Origin: Massospora cicadina
Taxonomy: Eukaryota > Entomophthoromycota > Entomophthoromycetes > Entomophthorales > Entomophthoraceae
Reading direction: 5' to 3'
Assembly (NCBI GenBank): GCA_022478985.1
Contig: JAKSZP010008031.1
Span: forward strand, 62,001 to 126,000
Length of the DNA: 64,000 bases
The notes under the pieces are model-generated. The model ran no database searches and was not told the origin of the DNA. It saw nothing but the letters and a program-made list of their open reading frames with translations. Position numbers and translations under genes: made by a program. Positions 9,893 to 20,467 of the stretch are shown here, one piece after another (position 1 is the first letter of the stretch; each line of letters begins with the position of its first letter).

Positions 9893-10889
9893 TGTCAGAA
9901 AATTGACTATGGGCGCTGCTAGTTGGCAGGCTAATCAGTATGAAGACTGGTCAGCCCTTGCCGTTTTACCTTGGGCGTTGGGGCTAACAGCGCCAGCTAA
10001 CCCCTTGGCATGTCACCCACACCATTTTGGGGATCCCCTAGCCTAAACTCCAACCAACGAAATAAATAATAAACTTATAACAAAAGGTAGAATAGGCATA
10101 GGGATATATTTATTGAGAAGGAAGCACCAGGTATTTATACTATTTACAATAGGGTTACTGCGCCCACTGCCAACCTATCAGCTCTTCTGCTGGTTCTTCC
10201 AGCCAACCACTTCTCTTCTTCTTCTTCTTTATCTACATTATCTCTTCCCTGGCGTTGACCCTCTCACTCTATCCTCCCCAATGTCTGAATTAGTTTTGTT
10301 TCATCTTTGGCCTTAAGTCACCGGTGAACCATATAAATATATAATCCAAATAAATGTCAAATTTGTGTTTGACCTTCAAGTTGATATAATTGCACCAGAA
10401 ACCACTTCAGTTGCTTGCTTTGACTCAGAATATCTTTGCATCTCACCGACATTATTTCTTAATAAATGAGGCACTGAAAACAACTTCATCCACCTTGAGC
10501 TCATAATTGTTGGATCCACCAACATTGGATTATGAGACAGCAAATTCATGGATAAGTGAATATATCAGATTTCTGCCAGAAATCCCACAACAGACCACAA
10601 ATGGCCATTGGCGTTGACCACTGATTCTGCTGATGGATTGGATCATCCTCAGCTATTAGTCACTGGTGATCCTTCTACTAATTTGGGGCCATCAATTGGC
10701 CCCACTCAAACCTAAATACCAAACTCAGCGGAATACTAATTTGGGCTCAACCCAAATTAGGGAGCAACTAACTAAAAATTGAACCAAATAACACAAAATT
10801 CAGTCAATAAACCATTCCGCCAGAATTGTCTATATCATTCCAAATAATGCTAAATCATTGGAGGATTCCATATGGTTAAAATCACAACA
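9893..10889 (-). mobile_element. Solo LTR A (~1.0 kb), gypsy/chromovirus family
   Basis: A perfect 5-bp TSD TCTAC lies at 9888-9892 and 10890-10894. On the minus strand the LTR starts TGTTGTGATTTTAACC and ends TGACA, giving the usual TG...CA ends. Solo LTR B (22813-23873) shares both ends and internal blocks such as CAGTATGAAGACTGG, as does the fragment at 13277. The internal region has been lost, presumably by LTR-LTR recombination. Confidence 0.8.
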
Positions 10890-10894
10890 TCTAC

Positions 10895-12055
10895 ATAAAT
10901 AAGTAGCTTACTAGAAAGACAAATAGTTGATATATAGTTGATTTTTTAGATACATAAAAAGTAAATTAGTTAACCTCTTGATCTTAATTTGGAGAAGGCA
11001 TGGATTAAGTGCAATTTATAAAAAATTAATAACTGTTTAAATCTAGGATGAGTTTTTCAGCCTCATTGGAATGTGTGTTTAGATCAAGGGTAATCATATT
11101 TGGATTATATGAACAGTTTCTTAAAAAAACTTTAATTTCTTTATAACTTATAAGACTAAATAATGAAAAAAAACTTAGACTATGTATCAGATAAATTTTA
11201 CAAGATTCAGCAAAAAAGTTAGTCTCTCAAATTACTGAAAACAATCTAGACTTCCTTAGACTTTTATTTATATTGATATAAAAGTAGATAGAGATAAAGG
11301 TAAAATTTAATGGGAAGAGACTCATAAATAAAGTTAGCCCCTCATATGGTATCTTATACTGTCAACTGGCTTCACTTGATAGCTTATATCAGCCAAAGTC
11401 TGAATGAAACCCACTAAATCTTTGTTTAAGGAACAACTTATAAGTGTGACTATCTTATATCTAAAGAGGTTGCTTGATAGGCAGGAAACCACTTGACTTC
11501 TGAATCTTTGGATTGGTTTGCAAAACATAATAACCTAATCATCTTATTATCCATATTGTTGAAACTTTACCTACCTTACCCTGCACACTGACTGGCTCTC
11601 CATTATTTTTCAAGTCTAAAGTGCTTAAGAAGAAACTGATGTTGATTTTATAAGAGATTTAATATGAACTGTCTGAGCTGCAAGTGTTTTAAAAAGAAGA
11701 TAAACTAGTAGGATTAGATGTAATTAGCCAGCTAGATACTATCCTTCTTAATATTTCCAATTTTAGACTTAAGCTTATAAAAATTCTATTTTTATGTCAA
11801 ATACCTCCACCTTACAAAGTAAACATTCTTTAGATGGATATATAATATTACAATGTAGTTTGACTTGTATGCTCAGTTTATTAGTATCTATGTGACTAAA
11901 AGAAATTTTTTGTTACCATGAGCTTTATAAACCCCAGAGATTAACTTTGTCATATCTATCAATAACTTATAGCTTCTTAGTCCAGTCATTTATAAAGCCT
12001 TGGATACCTTGGTTGCTGGTGTTTTTTGGAAAATAAATATTCTTTGATAACTCTT
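10895..12055. other. AT-rich stretch, no feature recognised
   Basis: Over 1.1 kb of AT-rich sequence. Short open frames on both strands do not resemble anything I know, and no element ends are visible. It may be very old transposon sequence. Confidence 0.4.
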
Positions 12056-12059
12056 ACTA

Positions 12060-12310
12060 AATTTGTAACAGGTGGGCTCTTGTCAATATGCCACAAAGGA
12101 ATTGGCTAGTAAGAGCTATGTTGCTGACCAAACTAGGGACAGGCCCGCAGAAAACCATCCCCAAACCCTCCTGCCATGCCTTGTTGTTGCCACGTATTCC
12201 TGCACCACTGTTCCCATGACGCTGCACATCAACAGCAGGGTCTGGCTCCATGAGAAGGCTGAGAATGATGCCAACGCCATGCCAAGCTCACTAGTTGAGA
12301 TCATCATTTT
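12060..12310. other. GC-rich island of unknown nature
   Basis: Roughly 250 bp clearly richer in G+C than the flanks, with open frames in several phases. The minus-strand frame at 12057-12251 has no motif I recognise. It could be an exon, a retroelement remnant or an inserted fragment; no TSD was found. Confidence 0.35.
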
Positions 12311-12437
12311 GATCTGATAGTATAATTTTAATAAAATAAGAGTTATGTATTTGTGATTTATTCAAATCTCCTGATTTTTCTTAGAGGATACAACTGACCA
12401 TTCAGGCCCCAACTATACCCTAATAAATAGCACTCTG

Positions 12438-12485
12438 ACATCGATGAATCCCCCCCTTGGGTTGGGACCATCTAGTACTAAAAAG
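12438..12485 (+). mobile_element. LINE-tail micro-insertion 3 (48 bp, long form)
   Basis: Flanked by a perfect 15-bp TSD ATAAATAGCACTCTG (12423-12437 and 12486-12500). The insert begins ACATCGATGAATCCCC, passes through TTGGGTTGGGACC and ends CATCTAGTACTAAAAAG. Its 5' end is the same as that of the copy at 33720-33768. The sequence aligns along its length with the 3' end of LINE F. Confidence 0.85.
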
Positions 12486-12769
12486 ATAAATAGCACTCTG
12501 CTAGTCTTGAAATAAGCTCCCTCCTACGATAGGCTCTCAAACACCATCCAACACATCGCTTGTGAAGGCATCACATCCCACCAGATCATCATCCATGTCA
12601 TTTGTAACCCTGATGCCATATTCTCTTGGATGCATCTCAGTCTTGGAACAAAAATCTCTCACCCTTGATTGTACAACTTCCAATCCAACTCACCACCAAC
12701 TCCAACTTCCTAGAATCATTCTCTGACACTTCTCCCTATTCAAAGCCCTTTCTATCAAAGCAATGTGCA

Positions 12770-12835
12770 GATCAAGTGCTGCCTGATCTGAAGCAATGTG
12801 TGGATCAAGTGCAGCCTGATCCATTACATCACCCC
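12770..12835 (-). repeat. Two tandem 33-bp units after the chromodomain frame
   Basis: CAATGTGCAGATCAAGTG and CAATGTGTGGATCAAGTG begin two consecutive units of about 33 bp that differ at few bases. They lie just 3' of the minus-strand chromovirus integrase relic and probably belong to its 3' untranslated region. Confidence 0.6.
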
Positions 12836-12872
12836 CCTCTGAGGCCCAAAACTCCTGGATTTTCCCTGGGCA

Positions 12873-13276
12873 TCACGCACAGTCTTCCTTCATCTGCCAT
12901 GTCACTTCCTCCACCGGGAAACTTTTCCACTTCACCAGCAATTGCTGCCAGCCCTTCACCCATTTCACATCCAATATTCTATCAACCTCATATTCCTGAA
13001 TATCCCCTTCTCTAGGGTTTAACAGTCCTGGTTGATCCAGACCCTTTCCTTTGAACGCCCATAATTGGGAAGCATGAATTACTGGATGGGTCTTAGAACC
13101 TTCTGGCAATTCTAATTTGAAGGCAACCTGATTAATGGCTCAAATGATCTGGTCTGGGCCCAAAAACTTTGGTCCCAGCTTATAACTCTTAGCTGGAACA
13201 GCATAGTTCTTAGTCGCCACGAATACCCAGTCCTCAGGCTCAAATTCCAGATCCAATGCTCTTTGTTGATCTGCCT
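12873..13276 (-). pseudogene. Chromovirus integrase C-terminus with chromodomain, relic
   Basis: Reading downward, the frames show KLGPKFLGPDQI, then KLELPEGSKTHPVIHASQL (the conserved post-core integrase region that ends in HVSQL in the family), then a chromodomain starting EYEVDRILDVK and continuing LVKWKSFPVEEVTW. In Ty3/gypsy chromoviruses this domain steers integration towards particular chromatin. The relic has a frameshift near 13110 and lacks the integrase core, RT and Gag. It directly abuts an LTR end at 13277, so most of the element has been deleted. Confidence 0.8.
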
Positions 13277-13400
13277 TGTTGGAAATTTGACTTGGGTTCT
13301 GCTAGTTGGAAGGCTACCAGTATGAAGACTGGTCATCCCTTGCCATTTTACCTTAGGCATCGGGGCTGAGAATAGCAGTTTTGTCACAATTATCTCTGCT
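13277..13400 (-). mobile_element. LTR fragment of the solo LTR A/B family
   Basis: TGTTGGAAATTTGACTT followed by CTGCTAGTTGG and CAGTATGAAGACTGG matches the left ends of LTR A and LTR B. Similarity fades by about 13380-13400. It lies at the upstream side of the minus-strand integrase relic, where a 5' LTR would be after deletion of gag and most of pol. Confidence 0.6.
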
Positions 13401-16105
13401 TTCCAGTCTACCATTAGATTTATCCTATAGGTTTTTTGGTTAACTCAAAATCTCACCCACCTAGAATTAGCTTGAAATTTGTTGCTAGTATATATATGCT
13501 CCAAGTCTAACATACAACTTTGGCTTTCCTGCCAATTCTTCCTATTGCATTGTTATCAAAATTTATCTCTTGAATCCTAAGCATAGAGTCTAGTTGATAC
13601 CCCCCATCATGGAAGGATCTTGACGTTAAGACTTTATCAATTGTATTTTGGCTTTCCTCATATGTCTCAAGTATGAATTAAAAAAATCAGACCTAAGCCT
13701 ATAATCTTTATTCCTGATACAAAAAAATTAAATCTTACCAATGTAGATTTTATTTATGTCAATAGAAATGTTGGACAATTGCAAGTCTGATGTATAGAAA
13801 AGAGTGGTTCAGAGGTAAATGCTGAAAAATTGGCCAAAAGATTCTGGTCAATTCCCAGTGGAACCCCTTGAATTGGGGTAATCCTTCTAATAATTTTTGT
13901 GCAAACAAAATGAGTTTGGGCAGTAAGATTGCACCTAATCATTGGCCAAATTTGTGGTACTCATTAGAGGCTCCTCTCCAGGCCATCTCATTTTGGTACA
14001 GCCTACATCGCGGAGACTGGCCCCATTTATAGGGTCAGAGGGGGTCCAAACAACTGCAAAAATTTTCTCATCAAATGATTGGGTACAATTGCATCAAAAC
14101 TCTACCGCTTGGATATAAACTGCCTGTCATCGCCCTCAATTGGCCATTTCCCAGAGTGAGGCGAGTTTCAAACGATCCAATAGATCCACTACCCATATTA
14201 CCTAATTTAGAATTTACTAAGCAATATAAAATTTGAGCCTTGACATTTTAAATACTAAGTATGACTTATGAAGAGGGTTCTTTCCTTACCTCCCGCAGGT
14301 ACTAAAAACATATAAAAAACCAAATTTCCAAGTTTTTAGTGTTTATTTATTTTTGTTATTATAGTGGTTTCAATCCCCTATCTACCTGACTTTAGGTAAA
14401 AAAGCACCAGTGAGCATCTACCCCTCCAAAATCCAACAAGAAGCTCACATATTAGTCTCATTATTTAGAATCCAGTATTTTAACAAAAGGCAACACACAA
14501 ATTTGAAACGCATATATTAAAGATATCTGTAACCTACACTCCTTCCTTCATAATGAACCTCTGATGCTTCCATGAGATGGATTTTGCTACAATGTTTTTT
14601 ATATACCATGCTTCAACCTCTTTAGAAAGCCCTTTATTTCTAGATAAGATTAACTAGTTATAAAAGATCCGCTCATTAGTAATTGGTTATAGGTCTATGA
14701 GCGTTAAACTTAGGTTGCTATATTCATACAAAAATTTCTTCTCCATATTCATTTTTGGCATTTGCAGATTAATATAACTTAAGGAATACCTCAGATCACA
14801 TACATTAACTATATTTATTTCATTAACTATAACATCTGCATAATCCATCACTTTTAATTCACCTTTACATAGTTTTATGCTCACAAACTAGCTTTCACTG
14901 TTTTATTTTGAATTTGCCATGAAGTTAAAACATTTCAAGACATTTGAACGTTTTGTCTTAAACTCTGACTAATATAAACCCTATAAATTAGGGTTAAGTC
15001 AACATCAACTCAAGACAAAACATAATAATAAAATATCTTAACCAAGTGATAAAATATTCTAGTAATTCACTACAAACCAAAGTGCATCATGTAGATATGG
15101 TCATATAATTTACATAAGTTCTTTTCATTTCAAAAAACAAGTAACATTACTACCTCTTCATTATAACTTGGAAGCAATTATAAAAATCATAATATAATTC
15201 TGTTTTGTCTTTAATTTAATATTTACCTCTGTGCTAATGACAAGTCTGAGGAGGTACCAACATCTGAAAATCTAGCAATGTTCTTTTCATTGATGTTTAT
15301 ATGCATCTGAAAAGGAATTTGTGTATAATTTTAATGAATTCTGTTGAACTTTAAAGTTATGATGCAGATCCACCTTTAACTAATGGCCTATCAATCCTGT
15401 TCTTTAAAGTTAAGTATAAATGAAAGCTTTTTCATATCTAGAACCAAATCCTTACATAGCACTTCATATATATCAACACAGATATCATCAAGTCCTTTGC
15501 CTTTCCTTTTAATAATTTTTTAACTTTAACACGTCTTCATATATAATGGCAGTGATTAAAGCCCTTGCTAGCTTTTTAAAATAATGGCCAAACTTTAGTA
15601 TAGAGATCAAACAGCAGGACCTTACTGAGGACATCATTTATATGCCAATTGGTAGATCTTTTATAAAACTTCTGAACCACGGTGTAGTTTTCAATGTTTT
15701 CATATGATTGTGCCATCTGGTCCCTACCTCCTTTAGGTTTTTAAACTTTTTAAAGTCTCCAAAGCTTATGTCCCTCCCAAGGTGTTTTTAAACTGCACTG
15801 ATTTGGTATGTAGCATACACCCTCTGCTTAGTACCATATTTAAAGTCAACTGCCAGAACTGTTTAACTAACTAAAAGCTCTAGAGAACTCTTTTCTTAAT
15901 ATAGATCTCAGATCTCTATAACATTCTGTGGCCTTTAATTCCAAGATCAAGTCACTTTTTTCTGAATTCAAGGTACTTCCCATACTTATAATCATGAACT
16001 TTTATTTTTCCCAAAGCCACCTTTTATTTAGTTTTAATAGTACATATTAAATATCTTCTCCAGGTAATAATTTGCTTCCTTTTAGATGTGTACAATTCAC
16101 CGTTG
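13401..16105. other. Long AT-rich stretch with no recognised gene
   Basis: About 2.7 kb in which I find no coherent coding frame, RNA gene or element end. A less AT-rich patch at 13950-14200 remains unexplained. Decayed transposon sequence is the likeliest content. Confidence 0.4.
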
Positions 16106-16123
16106 AATACTTGTTGTTACTGG

Positions 16124-16142
16124 GACCATCTAGTACTAAAAA
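16124..16142 (+). mobile_element. LINE-tail micro-insertion 4 (19 bp)
   Basis: Insert gaccatctagtactaaaaa between perfect 18-bp repeats AATACTTGTTGTTACTGG (16106-16123 and 16143-16160). Its exact first base is ambiguous by two because the target ends in GG. Confidence 0.85.
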
Positions 16143-16433
16143 AATACTTGTTGTTACTGGTTGTAACTTTCATTCTTTCTTTTTGAAACTTTGTGCTCTT
16201 TATATATATCAGGATTACAACCCACTCTGAAAAATTGATCAGCTCTTATGATAAAGTTTGGACCAAACCTATAGAATTGATCATCTATGACGTCAGGGAT
16301 TAAACCCAATCTAAAGGATTTGTTAAATCTGCTGTTGGGGTTCAAACCTGTGCTAAAAGTATGGCTACCTATACTATGAAAGTATATTGTAGGACTACTG
16401 TCAAAACAAGGAGAAAGAATTGGGGAAGATCTT

Positions 16434-16484
16434 TTTTTAGCACTAGTGATGCCCAACCCAAAAAGGGGAGCCGCTATGCATCAT
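16434..16484 (-). mobile_element. LINE-tail micro-insertion 5 (51 bp, diverged)
   Basis: On the minus strand it reads TGATGCATAGCGGCTCCCC, then TTGGGTTGGGCATC, then ACTAGTGCTAAAAA. It sits between TTGGGGAAGATCTT and TTGGTGAAGATCTT (16420-16433, 16485-16498; one mismatch). It has the same architecture as the 48-49-bp copies but a different sequence, so it represents another subfamily. Confidence 0.75.
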
Positions 16485-16742
16485 TTGGTGAAGATCTTGG
16501 CTTAGAAATCCCTCACAATCTAAATTGAAGAACAGATACTTCATTCCCTATGAATACTAACCACTTTTAATAAAGAATTATTACTGTCCTTACGCAATAT
16601 TTTTTGCTGCTAATATTTAGCTAAATCAACTTTATTTGACCTTCAAGGAGATCGCTTGTTTTTGTATCTATTAAAAACTTATGCTAAAGTCTTAGGGTAC
16701 CTATAAAATTTTTGAACAGAAATTTGGTTAAACCTTTCAATA

Positions 16743-16870
16743 ATTTGACGCATATATGCGTCCAAAAAAATAGGGGAGGGTGATGTAAATCTAAAAGCGC
16801 ATATATGCGTCCAAAAAATGAGGGGTATGTAATCCTAAAACACATATATGCATCCAAAAACTGAGGTTTA
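16743..16870 (+). repeat. Three imperfect tandem units built on a 16-bp palindrome
   Basis: The first unit contains the perfect palindrome GACGCATATATGCGTC. Units near 16795 and 16840 carry GCGCATATATGCGTCC and ACACATATATGCATCC. All three are followed by AAAAA and a G-rich phrase. They lie in the presumed LTR of gypsy A and could be a regulatory repeat, a hairpin-forming satellite or a protein-binding site. Confidence 0.7.
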
Positions 16871-17778
16871 CATATAGTTATTAAAGTTTATTGAACATTC
16901 ATGTTATGAATGAGGACCAAAATGATTAAAAAGTGTGAAAATCAGCTAAGAATTGCTTGCAAAAGTTAACCCTCCAGCTGCAGGAAATGCTCATAGCACA
17001 TATTTTTATTCTAACAATTCCGCTGAGGCACACTAATATCTTGTAGCTTATAATTTTTATGATATTTAAGCATCAAGAGCTTGATTTAGATTAAATATTT
17101 GCAGTTAAATTTTGAAATTTCTTTTAACACTTCATCAATACAATCCCTATAACTACTATAAATAATGAATAAAAATCACCCACAATTTTATACAAAAAAT
17201 TAAATAATTTTACCACAGCTGGATGGTTAAGAGCCAAAAAATAGATGAGTTTTTTTTGAAAATCAGTAAAAAGGTTAAGCAGGTGCTTCAAAGGCTACAA
17301 GTTTAGTAATTTCGTGGCAATAGAAAAACTCAGATAAGTTTATCTATGATAGATTAAAAAAGTTGACTTTCTAAGTCATAATCAACCACAAATTTCAATA
17401 ATTTGATGAATTTTAACTTCACAAGTCAAAAGTGCAGCTCATCATAATAATTAAGTTAACTTCGTCTTGATAAGTCAAAAGGGCAGCAATTACAATACAA
17501 AGCTTTAAGAAAACGTTCAAATTCTTTATTATAAAAAATCAGTGATATTTATAAGGAAAAACTTAGCATGGGATTGAGTTGATTGACAAACCTCAAAGGA
17601 TAGATCTTTCTTAACTGATGATCAAAAATGTTGAGGAATTTTAGATTTAAATTGTTGATCAGTTATAGTAAATCTTTTTCAGATGAGATCAAAAGATTGG
17701 GAATCTTGAGAGGTTTTCCAACAGTACACTGAACTTTTACCTGGAGAGCTGTAATCTTTCCCCCAACCCATAAATTTC

Positions 17779-17791
17779 TGGTGCTCCCTGC
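17779..17791 (+). other. Primer-binding site of gypsy A
   Basis: TGGTGCTCCCTGC begins with TGG, the complement of a tRNA CCA end, and recurs exactly at the same position in gypsy C. It marks the junction between LTR and internal region. Confidence 0.6.
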
Positions 17792-20467
17792 AAGGTACCT
17801 CAAACCCTGGCAGACCTTGACAGTCATGATGATCAATAGTAACTCTACATCAGAATCTTAATACCACTGTGAAACACCTCAACTCAGTGATTGGGTGGTT
17901 AATACACATATAGAAGGACCTTCTGTCACGTCACTTAATCTACAACTACTAGCTTCTGTGGAAAGGGCCATTACTGCCCCATTTACTAACAATTATAAGC
18001 TATTAAGATCAGACTACACAAATTCTGCCCCAAATCCTTATCACAAGGGCTATGTCTTGTGAAAGGGGATCAAGTCAGACAAGCTTAATCTGTGCTGACA
18101 TAAATGATAAATATATGCTCAACTGCTACCTTTAGTGTTGATCAAGTTTAGTAGGCTGTAATGAGTGCTACTAGTATCAATTCATCAAAACAACTATATA
18201 GCATAATTGAAGGTAGCATAATTACATAAGCAAGAACTACTCTGGAACTTTAACCTATCAGAAACTTTACATAGTTGACTTGTTAATTTATTTCTATGAT
18301 TCAACTTCAAATAGAGATAATCAAAGTAAAAAAAAAATTGGCAACTCCTTAATGGCATTTAATCCCAACTAATTTGCCTCCATGAAGGTGTGATCAAATA
18401 TGTTCATTCTGAAATCTCAACCTACTATAATGATTGATAAGTAATTCTTCTTAACCTGATTGGAATCAGTGCTAATAACTGAAATTTCAGATTGACACCC
18501 TAAGAGATTTCTTTGGGAGATTAAATTAATTCATCAAAATTGAGAAACCTTGGATAAATATAAATTTTTGGTCCTTTGGGGATTCCTGGTGATCTTGGGC
18601 CTCCCAGAATCTCTAGATCACTCAAGACTCCCAGATTCCTTAAATTCTGGACAATCTGGAAGTCCTCATGCACCTGGAAGCCCTGGTATTCCAGGCAGAC
18701 TTGGCCCCCTTGGGCCTTCAGGGCTCATAACTGTTTGGGGATCCAGAAAGATAGATTCAGATACTTATTGAAGCAGGCGAAGCCGCTCAATATCCAATTA
18801 ATAAACATGACTAAGGGGTTTAAAATCCCACAAGATGGGGTACCTATAAATGCATAAGTCTCTCCATCCACCTATCATGGGCAAATTGGAGCTTTGGCAA
18901 CCTTACCTGTCTCTGTGAAAATGTTGAAGCAGAGAATCCTACTACTAAACAGTAGTGAATTGAACTTAGAGAAGCAACTTTTAGTATAAAGAATGAAGTC
19001 AGGCAGCTGACCTAGATCATCGCCTCCACAACTGCCCTTCATTTAGCCCAGAGGTGAATAAACATTTATTATGATTTAGTTAAATTGTGCCATCAAGTAG
19101 ATGTAATTAAACTACATAGATATCTTTATGATACCAAATCCTCTCAGGCTGAATGTGTATCTCTTGCAACAATCTATGTAATTAAACCACTGATCCCTCA
19201 AGGGAACTCATATAAGCACTTTTTTAATAATATATTTTTTTCAGGAGAAGAAAATGTCTTTACTCTCCTGTACTGTTACATGAGCGCTCTAGAGTAGGTT
19301 ATTGATAAAAAAACATAAGAGTTTTTCTTCAATTGCATCAGCTGATTAGCCAAGATATTATGGTCCTGCACTAATTGAATTACCCTAATTGGGCCAATTC
19401 TAAGACTGCACTAATCAAAAAATTCAGGTGTGATATAACATCAATAAACAGAAAAAGACTATATTGATAATTAACTCAGCTGGGTAGAATTTATCTATGA
19501 GTTAGCCCATAATTATATCTTGATGCTCAAAATTTAATTGTAGGTAATCAACTAACCTTGGTTGTCGCCATCACAACTACTTTATATGTTTAACAAACCA
19601 TGCCCAATATCCAGCTGTATCTTGAGGCAGTTCAGAAAATCTAACCTCACTGCTGTACATTAAGGGAGCCCTATGGATTTTACTCCCAATCTCCTTAAAG
19701 CTGTTAGAACTTCTCATTCTGCACCTAAGTCTTAACCTCAACTTTATAGCTGTTATTCTTCAACAATTTCCTACCAAAAAATACTTCATCTATGGTAAGC
19801 ATACAAATCACAAGATGATTAGCTGCTTCCATCGTCCTAATATAGATGCAGAAAAAGATTGGTCATCTTAGGGCAATAGGCTCTCTCTACTGATGAAATT
19901 CGTACGCCTCAATCTACCAGTTCTATGCCTAATCTTCAGACAGTTTTGTACTAGCCACCCTTATTAAGATTAATGTATCCAATTTTATTAAAGGCAAATA
20001 AGCCCTAAATCTCTACTATTCTTTTATTGGACAATCATAAACAGATTATTAGTCATCTCTGCTAGCAAAGGTTACAGGCTCTGTTTAACAAATTTTTCAG
20101 GCATGTTGATTAGCTCTGAGTTTGGCAAAAACAAAACTTCAGCTAAACTCAATGCATGTTTCTTTTTGGCTTATTTCTGGAATCTAGTTCCCATTTTGAA
20201 TCTTCTGGTTTAAAAGTAGAAGTGTTAGTAAATAAAATTGAAAATCTAGTCATAGTATATACTGGTCCTCAGATAACTTTATCTCCTACCAACTTGTTTT
20301 TAAATTAATGTGGCTCTTGATTTAATCTAAAATGATAATTATGGAACAGTGGTAGCTCAGCCCATTAAAGTTATTGGAGCTTAATCAGCTTTGTTCTTTC
20401 AATTTGAAATGCTTCTAATCATTGATACTGCTATAGCCTTAAAAACAGTAATTATGAGTTAACCATC
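17792..20467 (+). pseudogene. Gypsy A gag and protease relic (5' half)
   Basis: Heavily degraded. An N-terminal Gag piece near 17950 resembles the start of Gag of gypsy C. Collagen-like triplets follow at 18570-18726, then IPQDGVPINA near 18825, matching ITWDGVPLFTK of gypsy C. A capsid-like piece at about 19160-19297 (IYVIKPLIPQGN, NVFTLLYCYMSA) parallels HVIKLPIFPNG and SFLYCYKSA of gypsy C. A protease-like stretch near 20255 (LVIVYTGPQITL) has YTG where DTG is expected. LINE F interrupts it at 20468; the element appears to resume at 62638. Confidence 0.65.
18570..18726 (+). other. Collagen-like Gly-X-Y region in Gag of gypsy A
   Basis: One frame reads GPLGIPGDLGPP; after a frameshift another reads GQSGSPHAPGSPGIPGRLGP. 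Gly recurs every third residue with Pro in X or Y. The homologous position in gypsy C has the same kind of repeat, so it is an ancestral part of this Gag family. Confidence 0.7.

Larger units (their letters stand above)
16200..17776 (+). mobile_element. Putative 5' LTR region of gypsy A (boundaries uncertain)
   Basis: Lies just upstream of a primer-binding site at 17779 and shares phrases with the LTRs of gypsy C: GATCTTGGCTTAGAAA, TTGGGGTTCAAACC, and a C-rich end just before the primer-binding site. At about 1.6 kb it is much longer than the 550-bp LTR of gypsy C, partly because of palindromic repeats near 16.8 kb and a micro-insertion. I could not fix the TG start. Confidence 0.4.

Noticed and set aside
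10113..10316. Small plus-strand frame with a hydrophobic profile
   Set aside because: It lies wholly inside solo LTR A and is not conserved in LTR B.
12438..12485. Micro-insertion as reverse complement of 5S rRNA (TAGTACTAGATGG recalls the 5S C-box)
   Set aside because: Only about ten bases agree, the rest does not fit, and the LINE F 3' end explains the whole insert.
12626..13015. Plus-strand open frame of 129 codons
   Set aside because: It overlaps the minus-strand chromodomain and has no domain of its own; it is the shadow of the integrase relic.
14280..14310. GGTACTAAAAA as another micro-insertion
   Set aside because: No CCATCTA part and no flanking direct repeat.
16106..16160. CCATCTAGTACTAAA as a CRISPR repeat
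   Set aside because: Copies are dispersed over tens of kilobases in both orientations, each with its own TSD, and the genome is eukaryotic.
18550..18857. A host collagen-like gene
   Set aside because: The Gly-X-Y triplets lie in the gag position of gypsy A and recur at the same place in gypsy C, so they belong to the element.
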